From NCBI RefSeq assembly GCF_900109555.1, contig NZ_FNZV01000003.1, positions 124,001 to 188,000 on the forward strand: a stretch of 64,000 bases of DNA, read 5' to 3'. The notes beneath the pieces are model-generated. The model saw only the letters and a list, made by a program, of their open reading frames with translations, was not told the DNA's origin and ran no database searches. This document shows positions 1 through 7,610 of this stretch, piece after piece. The translations under genes were made by a program, and so were the position numbers. This stretch comes from Pacificibacter marinus (GTDB lineage Bacteria > Pseudomonadota > Alphaproteobacteria > Rhodobacterales > Rhodobacteraceae). Numbering within the stretch: position 1 is the first letter of the stretch; each line of letters begins with the position of its first letter.

Positions 1-1
1 T

Positions 2-70
2 GACGCGCACAAACGCCAAGAAAGCGGCCGCGTGATCGGCAAGCAGGTTCTTCCTGGTTTGTCCGCATAA
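2..70 (+). CDS. C-terminal end of a zinc-type alcohol dehydrogenase / NADPH:quinone reductase (partial at window edge)
   Basis: An open frame enters from the left edge and stops with TAA at 68-70, giving 22 codons. The tail reads like the end of the medium-chain dehydrogenase/quinone-reductase family, where a conserved helix of the form AH..ESGRVIGK is followed by a short beta strand and the C-terminus. The catalytic and Rossmann parts lie outside the window. It is co-oriented with the DUF1330 gene 22 bases downstream, so the two may be co-transcribed. The assignment rests on a short tail only. Confidence 0.5.
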   Translation, partial: DAHKRQESGRVIGKQVLPGLSA

Positions 71-92
71 CTTTGAAAGGAAGGAAGTAATT

Positions 93-395
93 ATGACTTA
101 CTACTCAGTACTTGATGTGACCCCCACCAGCGAAGACTGGATTCCTGACTACCTGCCGGCGGCAAATGCTCGTGTAGCAGCCCACGGCGGGCGCTACATC
201 GCCCGCACAGCCAGTCACGAACAAGTCGAAGGCTCACCCCAAGAGGCTGGACTGCGTATCATCATCGAATGGCCATCCAAAGACGCCGCAGAGGCCTTTA
301 TGGCGGACGACGAATATGCGCCGCACCTCGCGGAGCGGAGCAAAGGTTCTGTCAGCCATCATTACCTGATCGCGGGCAAAGACGACCTTGCCTAA
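93..395 (+). CDS. DUF1330 family protein
   Basis: This 100-residue protein has the size and pattern of the DUF1330 family, a dimeric ferredoxin-like alpha/beta barrel related to EthD and antibiotic-monooxygenase folds. The centre shows the usual GGRYIAR strand, followed by an acidic linker and a strand ending in IEWPS, then the helix with DAAEAF. There is no signal peptide or membrane segment, so it should be cytosolic. A good ribosome binding site (AAGGAAGGA) lies just before the ATG at 93. It heads a run of redox genes (LLM oxidoreductase, SDR), which suggests a role in the same pathway. The family has no firmly known reaction, so no substrate is proposed. Confidence 0.8.
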   Translation: MTYYSVLDVTPTSEDWIPDYLPAANARVAAHGGRYIARTASHEQVEGSPQEAGLRIIIEWPSKDAAEAFMADDEYAPHLAERSKGSVSHHYLIAGKDDLA

Positions 396-447
396 TACCG
401 CTGCGTCGCCCCGTCAAAGGGGCGGCGCACATCACAGGAGACCTCAA

Positions 448-1410
448 GTGCGCGACGAGACCAATACCCCCTTTCCGCAAATCAATCGCGGCTTTGATGC
501 GACGTTTCAGAACGGTCAACTCAGCCTCGGTCTGGTCGTGCCGATCGCACAATACGGGCAAAGCCCCGTGCCGGATATGTCTGACCACCTGCGCCGTGTG
601 CAACAAGCCGAGACGCTTGGCTTCAAGGCTGTCTGGTTGCGCGACGTCCCGTTCAATGTGCCCACCTTTGGGGACGCAGGGCAGCTCTTTGATCCGTTCA
701 CCTATTTGGGGTTTCTGGCGGGGCAAACCTCGAACATTGCCTTGGGCGTTGCCAGCATTGTCCTGCCCCTGCGCCACCCCGCGCACGTGGCCAAATCCGC
801 TGCGAGTGCCGATGTGCTGTCAGGCGGACGCTTGATCCTCGGCGTGGCCTCTGGTGATCGCCCTGAAGAATATCCAGCCATGAACGAAAACTTCGATGCA
901 CGCGGCGATGCTTTTCGTGAGAGCTTTGAATACATCCGCGCCATGGGCCAAACGGTTCCGCAGGTCAGCAACGGCTTTGGTTCGGTAAACGCGTCCGTCG
1001 ATATGCTACCAAAACCTACCGGAACAAAACTGCCACTTTTAATCACAGGATCAAGCCGCCAATCCCCCGACTGGATTGCAAAGAATGGCGACGGCTGGAT
1101 GACTTACCCACGCCCCGGCGTGGCGCAAGACCGCGTTCTGCAAGACTGGCGCGAAACCTTGTTACGACTCGGGCAGCCATCGAAGCCGGTATTGCAACCA
1201 CTATATATCGATTTGGCCGAAGACCCTGATGAGGCCCCGAGCCCGATCCACCTCGGTTTTCGATCCGGCCATCGCCCGCTGACGCGCTACTTAAAGCAAC
1301 TCGAAGAGATCGGCGTAAACCACGTCGCTCTGAACCTACGGTTTAGCACCGGCCCCATTAAAGATACGCTCGTTCAACTTGCCGAGCATGTTTTGCCAAC
1401 TTTCAGTTAA
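448..1410 (+). CDS. LLM-class (luciferase-like) flavin-dependent oxidoreductase
   Basis: The 320-residue product belongs to the luciferase-like monooxygenase superfamily, TIM-barrel enzymes that use FMN or F420. Family features visible are AETLGFKAVWLRDVP near residues 52-66, the LGV.SIVLPLRHP strand, the GRLILGVASGDRP segment that forms the flavin pocket, and the LLITGSSRQSP strand near residue 200. I prefer the GTG start at 448 because AGGAG sits 7 bases upstream (436-440); an upstream in-frame ATG at 388 overlaps the previous gene and adds 20 residues unlike the family. A cut paralogue lies at 5115-5553. The SDR follows after 10 bases, so the two are almost surely one operon. Substrate unknown. 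Confidence 0.85.
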   Translation: MRDETNTPFPQINRGFDATFQNGQLSLGLVVPIAQYGQSPVPDMSDHLRRVQQAETLGFKAVWLRDVPFNVPTFGDAGQLFDPFTYLGFLAGQTSNIALGVASIVLPLRHPAHVAKSAASADVLSGGRLILGVASGDRPEEYPAMNENFDARGDAFRESFEYIRAMGQTVPQVSNGFGSVNASVDMLPKPTGTKLPLLITGSSRQSPDWIAKNGDGWMTYPRPGVAQDRVLQDWRETLLRLGQPSKPVLQPLYIDLAEDPDEAPSPIHLGFRSGHRPLTRYLKQLEEIGVNHVALNLRFSTGPIKDTLVQLAEHVLPTFS

Positions 1411-1420
1411 GGAAGCTAAA

Positions 1421-2212
1421 ATGACAAAAACCATCCTGATTACCGGCGCAACCGACGGTATTGGCCGTGCCACCGCTTTGGCCCTTGCAGCTCAAGGGCA
1501 CCGCATGATCGTTCATGGGCGCAGTGCTGAGAAACTGAATGCTTTGGTGCAAGAGATTGGCGGCGATGCCACGACTGTTCAGGCCGATATGTCGGATCTA
1601 TCGCAGGTCGCCGAAATGGCGCGCGACCTCAAGAACAGCAACGATAGGATCGACGTTGTGATCAACAACGCGGGCGTGTTCAAAGTCCCCGAACCGCTTA
1701 CGCGTGATGGTTTGGATGTCCGATTTGTAGTGAACACATACGCGCCTGCACTCCTCTCTAACCTCTTGCTGTCCATCATGCCGAACGACGGACGGTTGGT
1801 GCATTTGTCGTCAGCCGCGCAAGCACCCGTCGACATTGATGCGATGGAGGGCAAGCGCCGGCTGAACGACATGGGGGCCTATGCGCAAAGCAAACTGGCG
1901 CTGACTATGTGGAGCCAGGATTTCGCAGCACATCACCCCGACGGACCACTGTCGGTCGCCGTGAACCCGGGGTCTCTACTGGCCACGAAGATGGTGCGTG
2001 AGGGCTTTGGCACCGCAGGAAATGATCTGAATATCGGCGTTGATATCCTGACCCGTGCGGCGCTTTCGGATGAGTTTTTAGATGCGTCGGGTCGGTATTT
2101 TGACAATGATTCTGGTGCATTTGCGGCGCTACATCCCGATGCGGCTGATGCGGACAAAGTCGCAAAGGTTGTTGCCGCGATTGATAGACAGATTAACGGC
2201 GCGCTTACATAG
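1421..2212 (+). CDS. SDR-family NAD(P)-dependent oxidoreductase
   Basis: A 263-residue classical short-chain dehydrogenase. It opens with the Rossmann motif TGATDGIG, has the NNAG motif near residue 80, the serine in HLSSAAQ, and the catalytic pair in YAQSK. The C-terminal part is typical of the retinol-dehydrogenase/WW-domain-oxidoreductase-like group. The start at 1421 follows the LLM stop by 10 bases with GGAAG upstream; a longer frame from 1379 would overlap the LLM gene and is less likely. Its last third, from 1931 on, lies inside an inverted repeat shared with 13019-13440, where only a deleted fragment of this gene remains. It is the intact copy. It converges on a LysR fragment 6 bases downstream. 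Confidence 0.88.
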   Translation: MTKTILITGATDGIGRATALALAAQGHRMIVHGRSAEKLNALVQEIGGDATTVQADMSDLSQVAEMARDLKNSNDRIDVVINNAGVFKVPEPLTRDGLDVRFVVNTYAPALLSNLLLSIMPNDGRLVHLSSAAQAPVDIDAMEGKRRLNDMGAYAQSKLALTMWSQDFAAHHPDGPLSVAVNPGSLLATKMVREGFGTAGNDLNIGVDILTRAALSDEFLDASGRYFDNDSGAFAALHPDAADADKVAKVVAAIDRQINGALT

Positions 2213-2464
2213 GGGCGGCTACAACATCAAATCAGAACGATGCGCGGTGAAGTGGTCAATAAGGCGTCGGGTCAGCGCTTTTTGCGGTCCGATGTCTGGC
2301 CAAACCGCGTAAATGCCCAATGTGGGCAAGTTCCAGTCAGGTAGAACGCGCTGCAATTGTCCACTTTCTATTTCGTGTTCGATCACGCTTCGCGGCAGAT
2401 GCCAGATACCAAGCCCAGCCAGCACGGCAGCCTTGGCGGCATTTACCTCAATACGCATGTTGGT
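1931..2464. repeat. Left arm of a large inverted repeat (partner 13019-13440)
   Basis: The 3' third of the SDR gene and the 3' end of a LysR gene, in convergent order, recur in inverse orientation at 13019-13440. Bases 2187-2335 match 13305-13157 perfectly (149 bp); outside this core the arms differ by scattered substitutions. Relative to the partner, this arm lacks 9 bases inside the LysR part but keeps 121 bases of the SDR that the partner has lost. Confidence 0.93.
2219..2464 (-). pseudogene. C-terminal fragment of a LysR-family regulator
   Basis: This minus-strand frame encodes about 80 residues nearly identical to the C-terminus of the complete LysR gene at 12380-13273, ending in the same residues (HRSDLML). 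The N-terminal helix-turn-helix and most of the effector domain are missing: homology stops at 2464 and unrelated sequence follows. A 9-base in-frame deletion removes three residues (N-T-V) compared with the full copy. It cannot bind DNA as a regulator. It converges on the intact SDR at 2212. The fragment is explained by the inverted repeat in which it lies. Confidence 0.93.
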
Positions 2465-2615
2465 TGGGGGGGAGCCGGACGTTCACGAATGTGAACGAAT
2501 GGCAGCTTCGCCCCACACAGCGGACCTTGACGCAGCAAGTTGCGAAGGTCGGGTTCAAGTTTTTTTGCCTAGGCCGTGTCTTTTGTCGAAGCCTCCGACC
2601 TCATCCCTGTGACTG

Positions 2616-2732
2616 TCAGCCTGCAATCGCTACTCCGATCTTGCCCATGTGCGATTTTTCCAGAAATGCTTTCTGCGCTGCGTGCAAATCGCGCAACGGA
2701 TACCAGCCGTTCGCAAGGGATCGCGCCGCTGC
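2616..2732 (-). pseudogene. C-terminal remnant of a zinc-type alcohol dehydrogenase / quinone reductase
   Basis: Read on the minus strand, about 38 residues ending at a TGA (2616-2618) show the family tail: GWYPLRDLHAAQKAFLE followed by K-S-H-M-G-K-I. This helix and strand close medium-chain dehydrogenases and quinone reductases. Nothing upstream in the same frame continues the gene. The rest of 2465-2853 holds no convincing gene. It could be a relic of the gene whose cousin enters at position 2 of the window, but the two tails are not identical. Confidence 0.65.
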
Positions 2733-2853
2733 GGTGTAGCTTCCAGGAAGCGATCATCTAAAAATATGTCGATAAAAGACTGACGGACAGTAACCTTTTG
2801 AGGCCACGCTTTGCTCGGAATCGTTATGCATACTGAAAGCTCGGGTGAATAAC

Positions 2854-3723
2854 TCAGCCTTCGCTAATGGTCCCCAACCAGTCCAGAAAAACGCTCAACC
2901 GGCGAAGGCCCGAGGCGCGGGTAAGGTAGAGCGCTGAGATATTCAAAGGGGCGGCGTCGAGCTGGCCGGGGAACAGATCAATCAAACGCCCAGCTTGGAT
3001 GTCTTCTGCGATCATGAAATCAGAAAATCGCGCGATACCCAGACCGCCTAATACCATCTGGCGCACGGCCTCTCCATTGCCTGCGGTCACGGCGGACGGC
3101 ACCGATACTGGGGAGGCCAGACCGGCGAAGCGCAGCGTATTGATATGATCTGGTGCCGCGAACCGAACTTGCTCCAGCTGTGCGAGGTCGGCTGGTGTTT
3201 TGGGCCAGCCGTTTCGGTCGAGATATTCCGGGGTCGCCACCAACTTCCAGTCCGTGCGTCCCAAGGGGCGGTGCAACATGTCGCTGTCAGGCAACTTTCC
3301 CAGCCTGATGGCAACGTCCGCGTGACTGCCGATCAGATCCACCAGCGTGTCTGTCATGTCGATAGACAGTTGGATGTCGGGGTATTGCGCGTGAAACTCG
3401 GCCAGACGCGGTGCGAGGACGTGTAAAACATACGGCACAGGCGCGTTCACCCGCAGCGGCCCGGCGGGGGCCTGTCCGCTGGTTGCTATCTCTTGCAGGG
3501 CTTCGCTCCGGTCCAGAATTTCACGCGCTTCTGCCACAACAGCGGCGCCTTCGGGGGTGATCTCGATAGACCGCGTGGTGCGGCGAAGCAATGTGACCTT
3601 CAACTGCTCTTCCAGTCGCGTGACCGACCGGCTGAGCGTAGAGGCAGACACCCCTCTGCGCCGTGCAGATTCAGCAAAGCCCCCATCATCGACGATCCCG
3701 ACAAACGCGGCCAAGTCTCCCAT
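2854..3723 (-). CDS. LysR-family transcriptional regulator
   Basis: A 289-residue LysR-type regulator in the CrgA/DsdC-like group. The N-terminal winged helix-turn-helix is clear (ESARRRGVSASTLSRSVTRL near residues 15-34), followed by the linker helix and a periplasmic-binding-like effector domain (PLRVNAPVPY onward). I take the ATG at 3723 (MGDLAAF), which aligns with where these proteins usually begin; the frame stays open to 3816 but those extra residues run into the promoter region. It is divergently transcribed from the MFS exporter at 3835, the standard layout for a LysR controlling its neighbour. Confidence 0.88.
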   Translation of the reverse strand: MGDLAAFVGIVDDGGFAESARRRGVSASTLSRSVTRLEEQLKVTLLRRTTRSIEITPEGAAVVAEAREILDRSEALQEIATSGQAPAGPLRVNAPVPYVLHVLAPRLAEFHAQYPDIQLSIDMTDTLVDLIGSHADVAIRLGKLPDSDMLHRPLGRTDWKLVATPEYLDRNGWPKTPADLAQLEQVRFAAPDHINTLRFAGLASPVSVPSAVTAGNGEAVRQMVLGGLGIARFSDFMIAEDIQAGRLIDLFPGQLDAAPLNISALYLTRASGLRRLSVFLDWLGTISEG

Positions 3724-3834
3724 GCGCAGTAATTCGTGCAGTTTTTGCAATGATCCATTCCAAACTTGCCTGTTCTCGCAATAGATAGCGGCTGGCATAT
3801 ACGGCGTCGACATCAAATTTATTGGAGAACACCG
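3724..3834. promoter_or_regulatory. Divergent promoter region between LysR and MFS exporter
   Basis: The 111 bases separate two divergent genes and must hold both promoters and, by LysR convention, the operator. GGAGA at 3824-3828 is the ribosome binding site of the exporter. I could not pick a clear -35/-10 pair or a clean T-N11-A operator by eye. Confidence 0.5.
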
Positions 3835-5016
3835 ATGCCACTTGCCCTTTGGGCGCTGACCATCAGCGCTTTCGCCGTCGGAACGACCGAGTTCGTTATC
3901 GTCGGCTTGCTTCCCACCATCGCCGCCGATCTTGGCGTTTCAATTCCTTCTGCAGGCCTTTTGGTCAGCCTCTATGCGCTTGGCGTGACCATTGGCGCGC
4001 CAGTGCTGACCGCCATGGCCGACCGTGTGCCGCGCAAAACGCTGTTACTTCTCTTGCTGGCGCTGTTCACGCTCGGCAATGCTTATGCCGCCTTTGCGCC
4101 GGATTACGGCAGCCTTGTCGCTGCGCGCTTTATTACTGGTCTCGCTCACGGCGTGTTCTTTGCAATCGCCTCGACCATCGCGACCGATCTTGTAGAACCT
4201 GAAAAGGAAAGCTCAGCCATTGCGCTGGTTTTCCTTGGTTTGACTGTCGCGCTTGTGACGGGTGTGCCCTTGGGGACGTTCATCGGCCAAAACTTCGGCT
4301 GGCAGTCAACTTTTCTTGGCGTTGTCGCGCTTGGCGTGATCGGTTTCATCGCTTCTGCCATCTTGTTGCCCGCCAATCTGACCAAGACCGCATCAGCGGG
4401 GATCAAAGCCCAACTACAGGTGCTGACTTCGCCGCGCCTTCTGCTGGTCTATCTGATCACGGCTGTCGGCTATGGTGGCAACTTCATCGCCTTTACTTTC
4501 CTCGCGCCGATGCTGAACGAAGTCACGGGCCTGTCCGCAGGCGCGGTTAGTCTTGTGCTATTGCTCTACGGTGCATCTGTCGCCGTGGGGAATATCGCCG
4601 GCGGCAAACTGGCTGACCGTATCGGTCCAGTAGCGTCCCTGACGGTGATCTTTGCTGGTCTTGCGATATCACTGGTCGCACTTGGTGCGTTCCTTACACA
4701 TCCGATTGCAGCCATCGCGGTTGCGGCTTTCTGGGGCGGTTTTGCCTTCGCCAACGTGCCGCCGCTGCAGTCTTACGTCGTGCAAATCGCACGCGAAGTC
4801 TCGCCGGGCGCGGTTGATGTGGCGTCCGGTCTGAACATCGGTGCGTTCAACCTCGGCATTGCTGGCGGCGCATGGGCTGGTGGACTTGTGGTGGAAGGCA
4901 TCGGCCTTGCCGCTGCGCCTTACATCGCCGCTGGTGTGGTGGTTGTCGGGATCGTTCTGGTGCGCCTGTCTGGTCGCTTGAACGCAACAGCACCCCAAGC
5001 TGTTGCTGCCGAATAA
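3835..5016 (+). CDS. MFS transporter, DHA1 family (AraJ/NepI-like efflux)
   Basis: A 393-residue major facilitator with 12 hydrophobic segments. The opening LALWALTISAFAVGTTEFV and the signature G-LLPTIAADLGVS are typical of the DHA1 sugar/drug/purine efflux branch (AraJ, NepI, YdhP). The loop after helix 2 carries the MFS motif ADRVPRKT, repeated in the second half as KLADRIGP. It sits in the inner membrane and should export a small hydrophilic compound in exchange for protons. The start at 3835 has GGAGA upstream; an earlier in-frame codon at 3766 lies inside the divergent promoter. The flanking LysR gene is its likely regulator. Substrate unknown. Confidence 0.9.
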   Translation: MPLALWALTISAFAVGTTEFVIVGLLPTIAADLGVSIPSAGLLVSLYALGVTIGAPVLTAMADRVPRKTLLLLLLALFTLGNAYAAFAPDYGSLVAARFITGLAHGVFFAIASTIATDLVEPEKESSAIALVFLGLTVALVTGVPLGTFIGQNFGWQSTFLGVVALGVIGFIASAILLPANLTKTASAGIKAQLQVLTSPRLLLVYLITAVGYGGNFIAFTFLAPMLNEVTGLSAGAVSLVLLLYGASVAVGNIAGGKLADRIGPVASLTVIFAGLAISLVALGAFLTHPIAAIAVAAFWGGFAFANVPPLQSYVVQIAREVSPGAVDVASGLNIGAFNLGIAGGAWAGGLVVEGIGLAAAPYIAAGVVVVGIVLVRLSGRLNATAPQAVAAE

Positions 5017-5114
5017 CCTCACTTGCCCCGCCGTATCTTTGTGGTGCGGGGGGGCAAACCAATCAAATGGAGCTTCGTATCATGTCTGCCCTAGATCTAA
5101 TCTAGAAAGACCGC

Positions 5115-5553
5115 ATGACTTTTGGCATTGAATTGCCGCTGGACCGCGACTGGACCGAAGCCGTCCAACGTCTTGCCCGTATCGAGGGTCGCCCCTTTGG
5201 CGTGCCGGACATCTCAAACCCCGCCAAGGGCGTGGAGCTGGCCGAGAGCCTTGGCTTCGATGCGGTCTGGCTGCGTGACGTGCCGGTTCACGATCCAAGC
5301 TTCGGGGATGCAGCGCAGATCTTCGACCCGTTTCCTTATCTTGGCTTTCTTGCAGGCTGCACCCGTCGCATTGCGCTTGGCACTGCGGGTATCGTCTTGC
5401 CGTTGCGCGATCCGATCATGCTGGCCAAGATGACGGCCAGCCTACATCATCTTTCTGAAGGGCGCTTTATCCTTGGGATCGCATCGGGGGACCGTCCGGT
5501 GGAATACCCCCTTATGGGTTTCGACTACGAGGCCCGCGGAGCCACCTTGCGCA
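5115..5553 (+). pseudogene. N-terminal part of an LLM-class flavin oxidoreductase, cut by an insertion remnant
   Basis: From the ATG at 5115 about 146 residues match the N-terminal half of the complete LLM protein at 448-1410: ELAESLGFDAVWLRDVPVHD, then IVLPLRDP, then GRFILGIASGDRP. After TLR (about 5553) the similarity ends. The frame runs into unrelated sequence and the C-terminal half of the TIM barrel is absent. An IS3-type orfA start lies on the opposite strand just beyond (5664-5732), so transposition or deletion around an IS is the likely cause. A 7-codon ORF at 5082-5105 precedes it and is probably not meaningful. The two LLM genes are diverged paralogues, not a recent duplicate. Confidence 0.85.
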
Positions 5554-5663
5554 TGCCCAGTCACCGTGCGCCCTTATCTGGAAGGGAAATGGCAGGTCGT
5601 GTCGTCGATTTATGACCGTTTCGGCGGATTGCATTTCCATGACTGGATGAAAGTGCGCCGCGC

Positions 5664-5732
5664 ACTCCGTGCAAAGTCAGCTTCGCGTAACTTCACGACA
5701 ATCTCTTCGGGCATGGGTCTCTTAATGGCCAT
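5664..5732 (-). mobile_element. IS3-family OrfA start, remnant
   Basis: On the minus strand an ATG at 5732, preceded by a GGAGGA ribosome binding site, encodes MAIKRPMPEEIVVKLREAD. This is the usual beginning of OrfA (helix-turn-helix subunit) of IS3-family transposases of the IS407-like group. The similarity ends after about 20 residues, and no OrfB or terminal inverted repeats can be seen nearby. The element is therefore a stub left by a deletion. It lies at the broken end of the LLM gene. Confidence 0.72.
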
Positions 5733-5800
5733 TGTTGGTCCTCCGCTTTCCTAGCTATAGGGGAGGCTCAAGTGTACTGGCGCTGCAAAGTAAAACCGAT

Positions 5801-6556
5801 TTAGTCTTCTCTGGCGCGTTGCCTCAGGCGTTTGAAAACGTCCTCAGTCCCGCTTTCTCCCTCAAGCAGCTGCCAACGTTCAAGCAGTGGTCGCCCGGAA
5901 TTGCGACAATGTAATGCCATCGCAGCGCGCGCACCTTTGGCGTCGTGTGCCGCAAGTGCGTTCACGATGGCCATGTGTTCGCCGCGCGAAAACTGCGCGA
6001 TGTCATCGGGGCTTTGTCGGTTGTTCAACCGCGTCCATTCGGGATAGCGCTGGCGCACGCGCCAAAAGTCTTTGACGACAGAAACAAAGACCGTATTACC
6101 AGTTGAGCGCGCAACGGTCAGGTGAAATTCGCTGTCGAAAGCTTCAATCTGGTCAAGGCTGACGGTCGTGGCGCACATTCCCTCGACGCAGCGTTCAAGT
6201 TGGGCGATTTCGGCTGGGGTGATCAGCGCTGCGGCGATTGATGCAATTTCCGGTTCGATTACAAAGCGTGCTTCGACCAGTTCAAAATAGCCAGGCAGGC
6301 CAGATGTTTCGATCTGAGTGTCGGGCAGAGTGCGCGTAACAAAAGCCCCAGCCCCATATCGGGTGACAACATAGCCCATCAATTCTAGCGCAATCATTGC
6401 CTCGCGCACCGTGGTGCGGCTGACACCAAGTTGTTCAACAAGATCCTTGTCCGCCGGCATTTTGCTATCAAGTGGAAGATCGCCAGCGCGAATACGCGCG
6501 GCGATCTCGTCTGCTACAAGGCGATAGCGGGGCGTTTGGACGATAGGGTTCAGCAT
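5801..6556 (-). CDS. GntR-family regulator, FadR/FCD subgroup
   Basis: A 251-residue regulator. The N-terminal winged helix (residues 10-75) includes PADKDLVEQLGVSRTTVREA and the GAGAFV wing. The C-terminal all-helical FCD ligand domain carries the metal-binding pattern of this class (ERCVEGM, FDSEFHLTVARSTGN, EHMAIVNALAAHDAKGARAAM). Such proteins usually sense a carboxylic or sugar acid. It is the third gene of an operon dctP-denD-gntR, starting 9 bases after the dehydrogenase stop, with AAGG upstream of the ATG. It most likely controls the promoter in front of dctP. Ligand unknown; an acid sugar such as erythronate fits the neighbours. Confidence 0.88.
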   Translation of the reverse strand: MLNPIVQTPRYRLVADEIAARIRAGDLPLDSKMPADKDLVEQLGVSRTTVREAMIALELMGYVVTRYGAGAFVTRTLPDTQIETSGLPGYFELVEARFVIEPEIASIAAALITPAEIAQLERCVEGMCATTVSLDQIEAFDSEFHLTVARSTGNTVFVSVVKDFWRVRQRYPEWTRLNNRQSPDDIAQFSRGEHMAIVNALAAHDAKGARAAMALHCRNSGRPLLERWQLLEGESGTEDVFKRLRQRARED

Positions 6557-6565
6557 ATATGCGCC

Positions 6566-7531
6566 TTAGGTGTTTGGAAGATCGTCTTCCATATAGTAAC
6601 GGACATTGTCCTCAAAGCTGGTATCCGCTTTCAACCCGAGTGCCAATGCCTTGTCAAACCGGTAGTCAAAGCGCCAGCCGCGAACGATAGCGGCAATGTC
6701 TGGTTGTGCTTCCCATTTAATCAGTTTCGCCGGTTTTGGTCCAGCGACGGCTGTCAGCGCGTCAATCATCTGCCGTATCGACAGGCGCTGACCTGGCAAG
6801 GTCATACAGCGCTGTTGACCCAAGTCTGGGGCGTTTAGCTCTGCTCCTTTAATCAAGTTTTCGACGCAACGGCGAGGCGATAGGTAGAAATGTTCTTGAT
6901 CCTCATCGACAGGACAGATCGCAGGTTCGCCATTCAATGGCTCGCGGATGATGGACGACATAAAGGAAGACGCCGCGCGATTGGGCTTGCCTGGCCGCAC
7001 GGAAATCGTCGGAAGACGGAACCCACGCCCGTCGACATAGCCTTTGCGGGAATAGTCGTTCAGCAACAGCTCGCCGATGGCCTTTTGCATGCCGTAACTG
7101 GTTTGCGGATTGGGGATCGTGTGATCGGTGATTGGGTCAGGTACCTCGCCACCGAAAACAGCAAGTGATGAGGTGAAGACAACAACGGGACATGTGCCGA
7201 GCATGCGGCACCGCTCAAGTATGTTGAGTGTCCCGTCGAGATTAACTTTCATCCCGACTTCAAAATCTTCTTCTGCATGAGAGGACACGACAGCCGCAAA
7301 GTGGAAAATCACGTCCGTGTCGGTGGTGATCAGTTGATCGACGGATGCGCGGTCGGTGATGTCGCAGGCCGTTGTATGGACAGCAAAAGGCGCATCAAGA
7401 GTGTCGGGTGCGGCAATGTCAGCAAGCGTCAGAGATTGAATGGTTTGTCCGCGTAGGCTGCCTTTTTCCGCAAGGCTTTGTGCCGTTTTGCGGCCAATAA
7501 AGCCGCCGCCGCCGATGATCGTTACATGCAT
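6566..7531 (-). CDS. denD: NAD-dependent epimerase/dehydratase-family protein, D-erythronate dehydrogenase-like
   Basis: The 321-residue protein is an extended short-chain dehydrogenase. It begins with the nucleotide motif TIIGGGGFIGRK, has the HFAAVVSSHAE segment, the S-S-L serine (FTSSLAVFG) and the YGMQK catalytic Tyr/Lys pair, then the FRLPTISVRPGKPN stretch. That stretch is characteristic of D-erythronate dehydrogenase (DenD), which oxidises four-carbon sugar acids at C2. Neighbours fit: a TRAP binding protein and a GntR regulator, the usual partners of such pathways. The kinase and aldolase/decarboxylase steps that complete the known pathway are not in the window. Symbol given by similarity; the exact sugar acid is uncertain. 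Confidence 0.78.
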   Translation of the reverse strand: MHVTIIGGGGFIGRKTAQSLAEKGSLRGQTIQSLTLADIAAPDTLDAPFAVHTTACDITDRASVDQLITTDTDVIFHFAAVVSSHAEEDFEVGMKVNLDGTLNILERCRMLGTCPVVVFTSSLAVFGGEVPDPITDHTIPNPQTSYGMQKAIGELLLNDYSRKGYVDGRGFRLPTISVRPGKPNRAASSFMSSIIREPLNGEPAICPVDEDQEHFYLSPRRCVENLIKGAELNAPDLGQQRCMTLPGQRLSIRQMIDALTAVAGPKPAKLIKWEAQPDIAAIVRGWRFDYRFDKALALGLKADTSFEDNVRYYMEDDLPNT

Positions 7532-7610
7532 TTTGATCGTTTTCCTAGGTATGGGAAGGGAGGAGAGATGGGAAGAGGAGCCGCCGATCGCAGCGGCGGC
7601 CCCAAGTTAG

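Noticed and set aside
5082-5105. 7-codon ORF before the LLM fragment as a leader peptide
   Set aside because: No run of a single amino acid and no hairpin follows. It is most likely chance sequence or the scar of an earlier gene.
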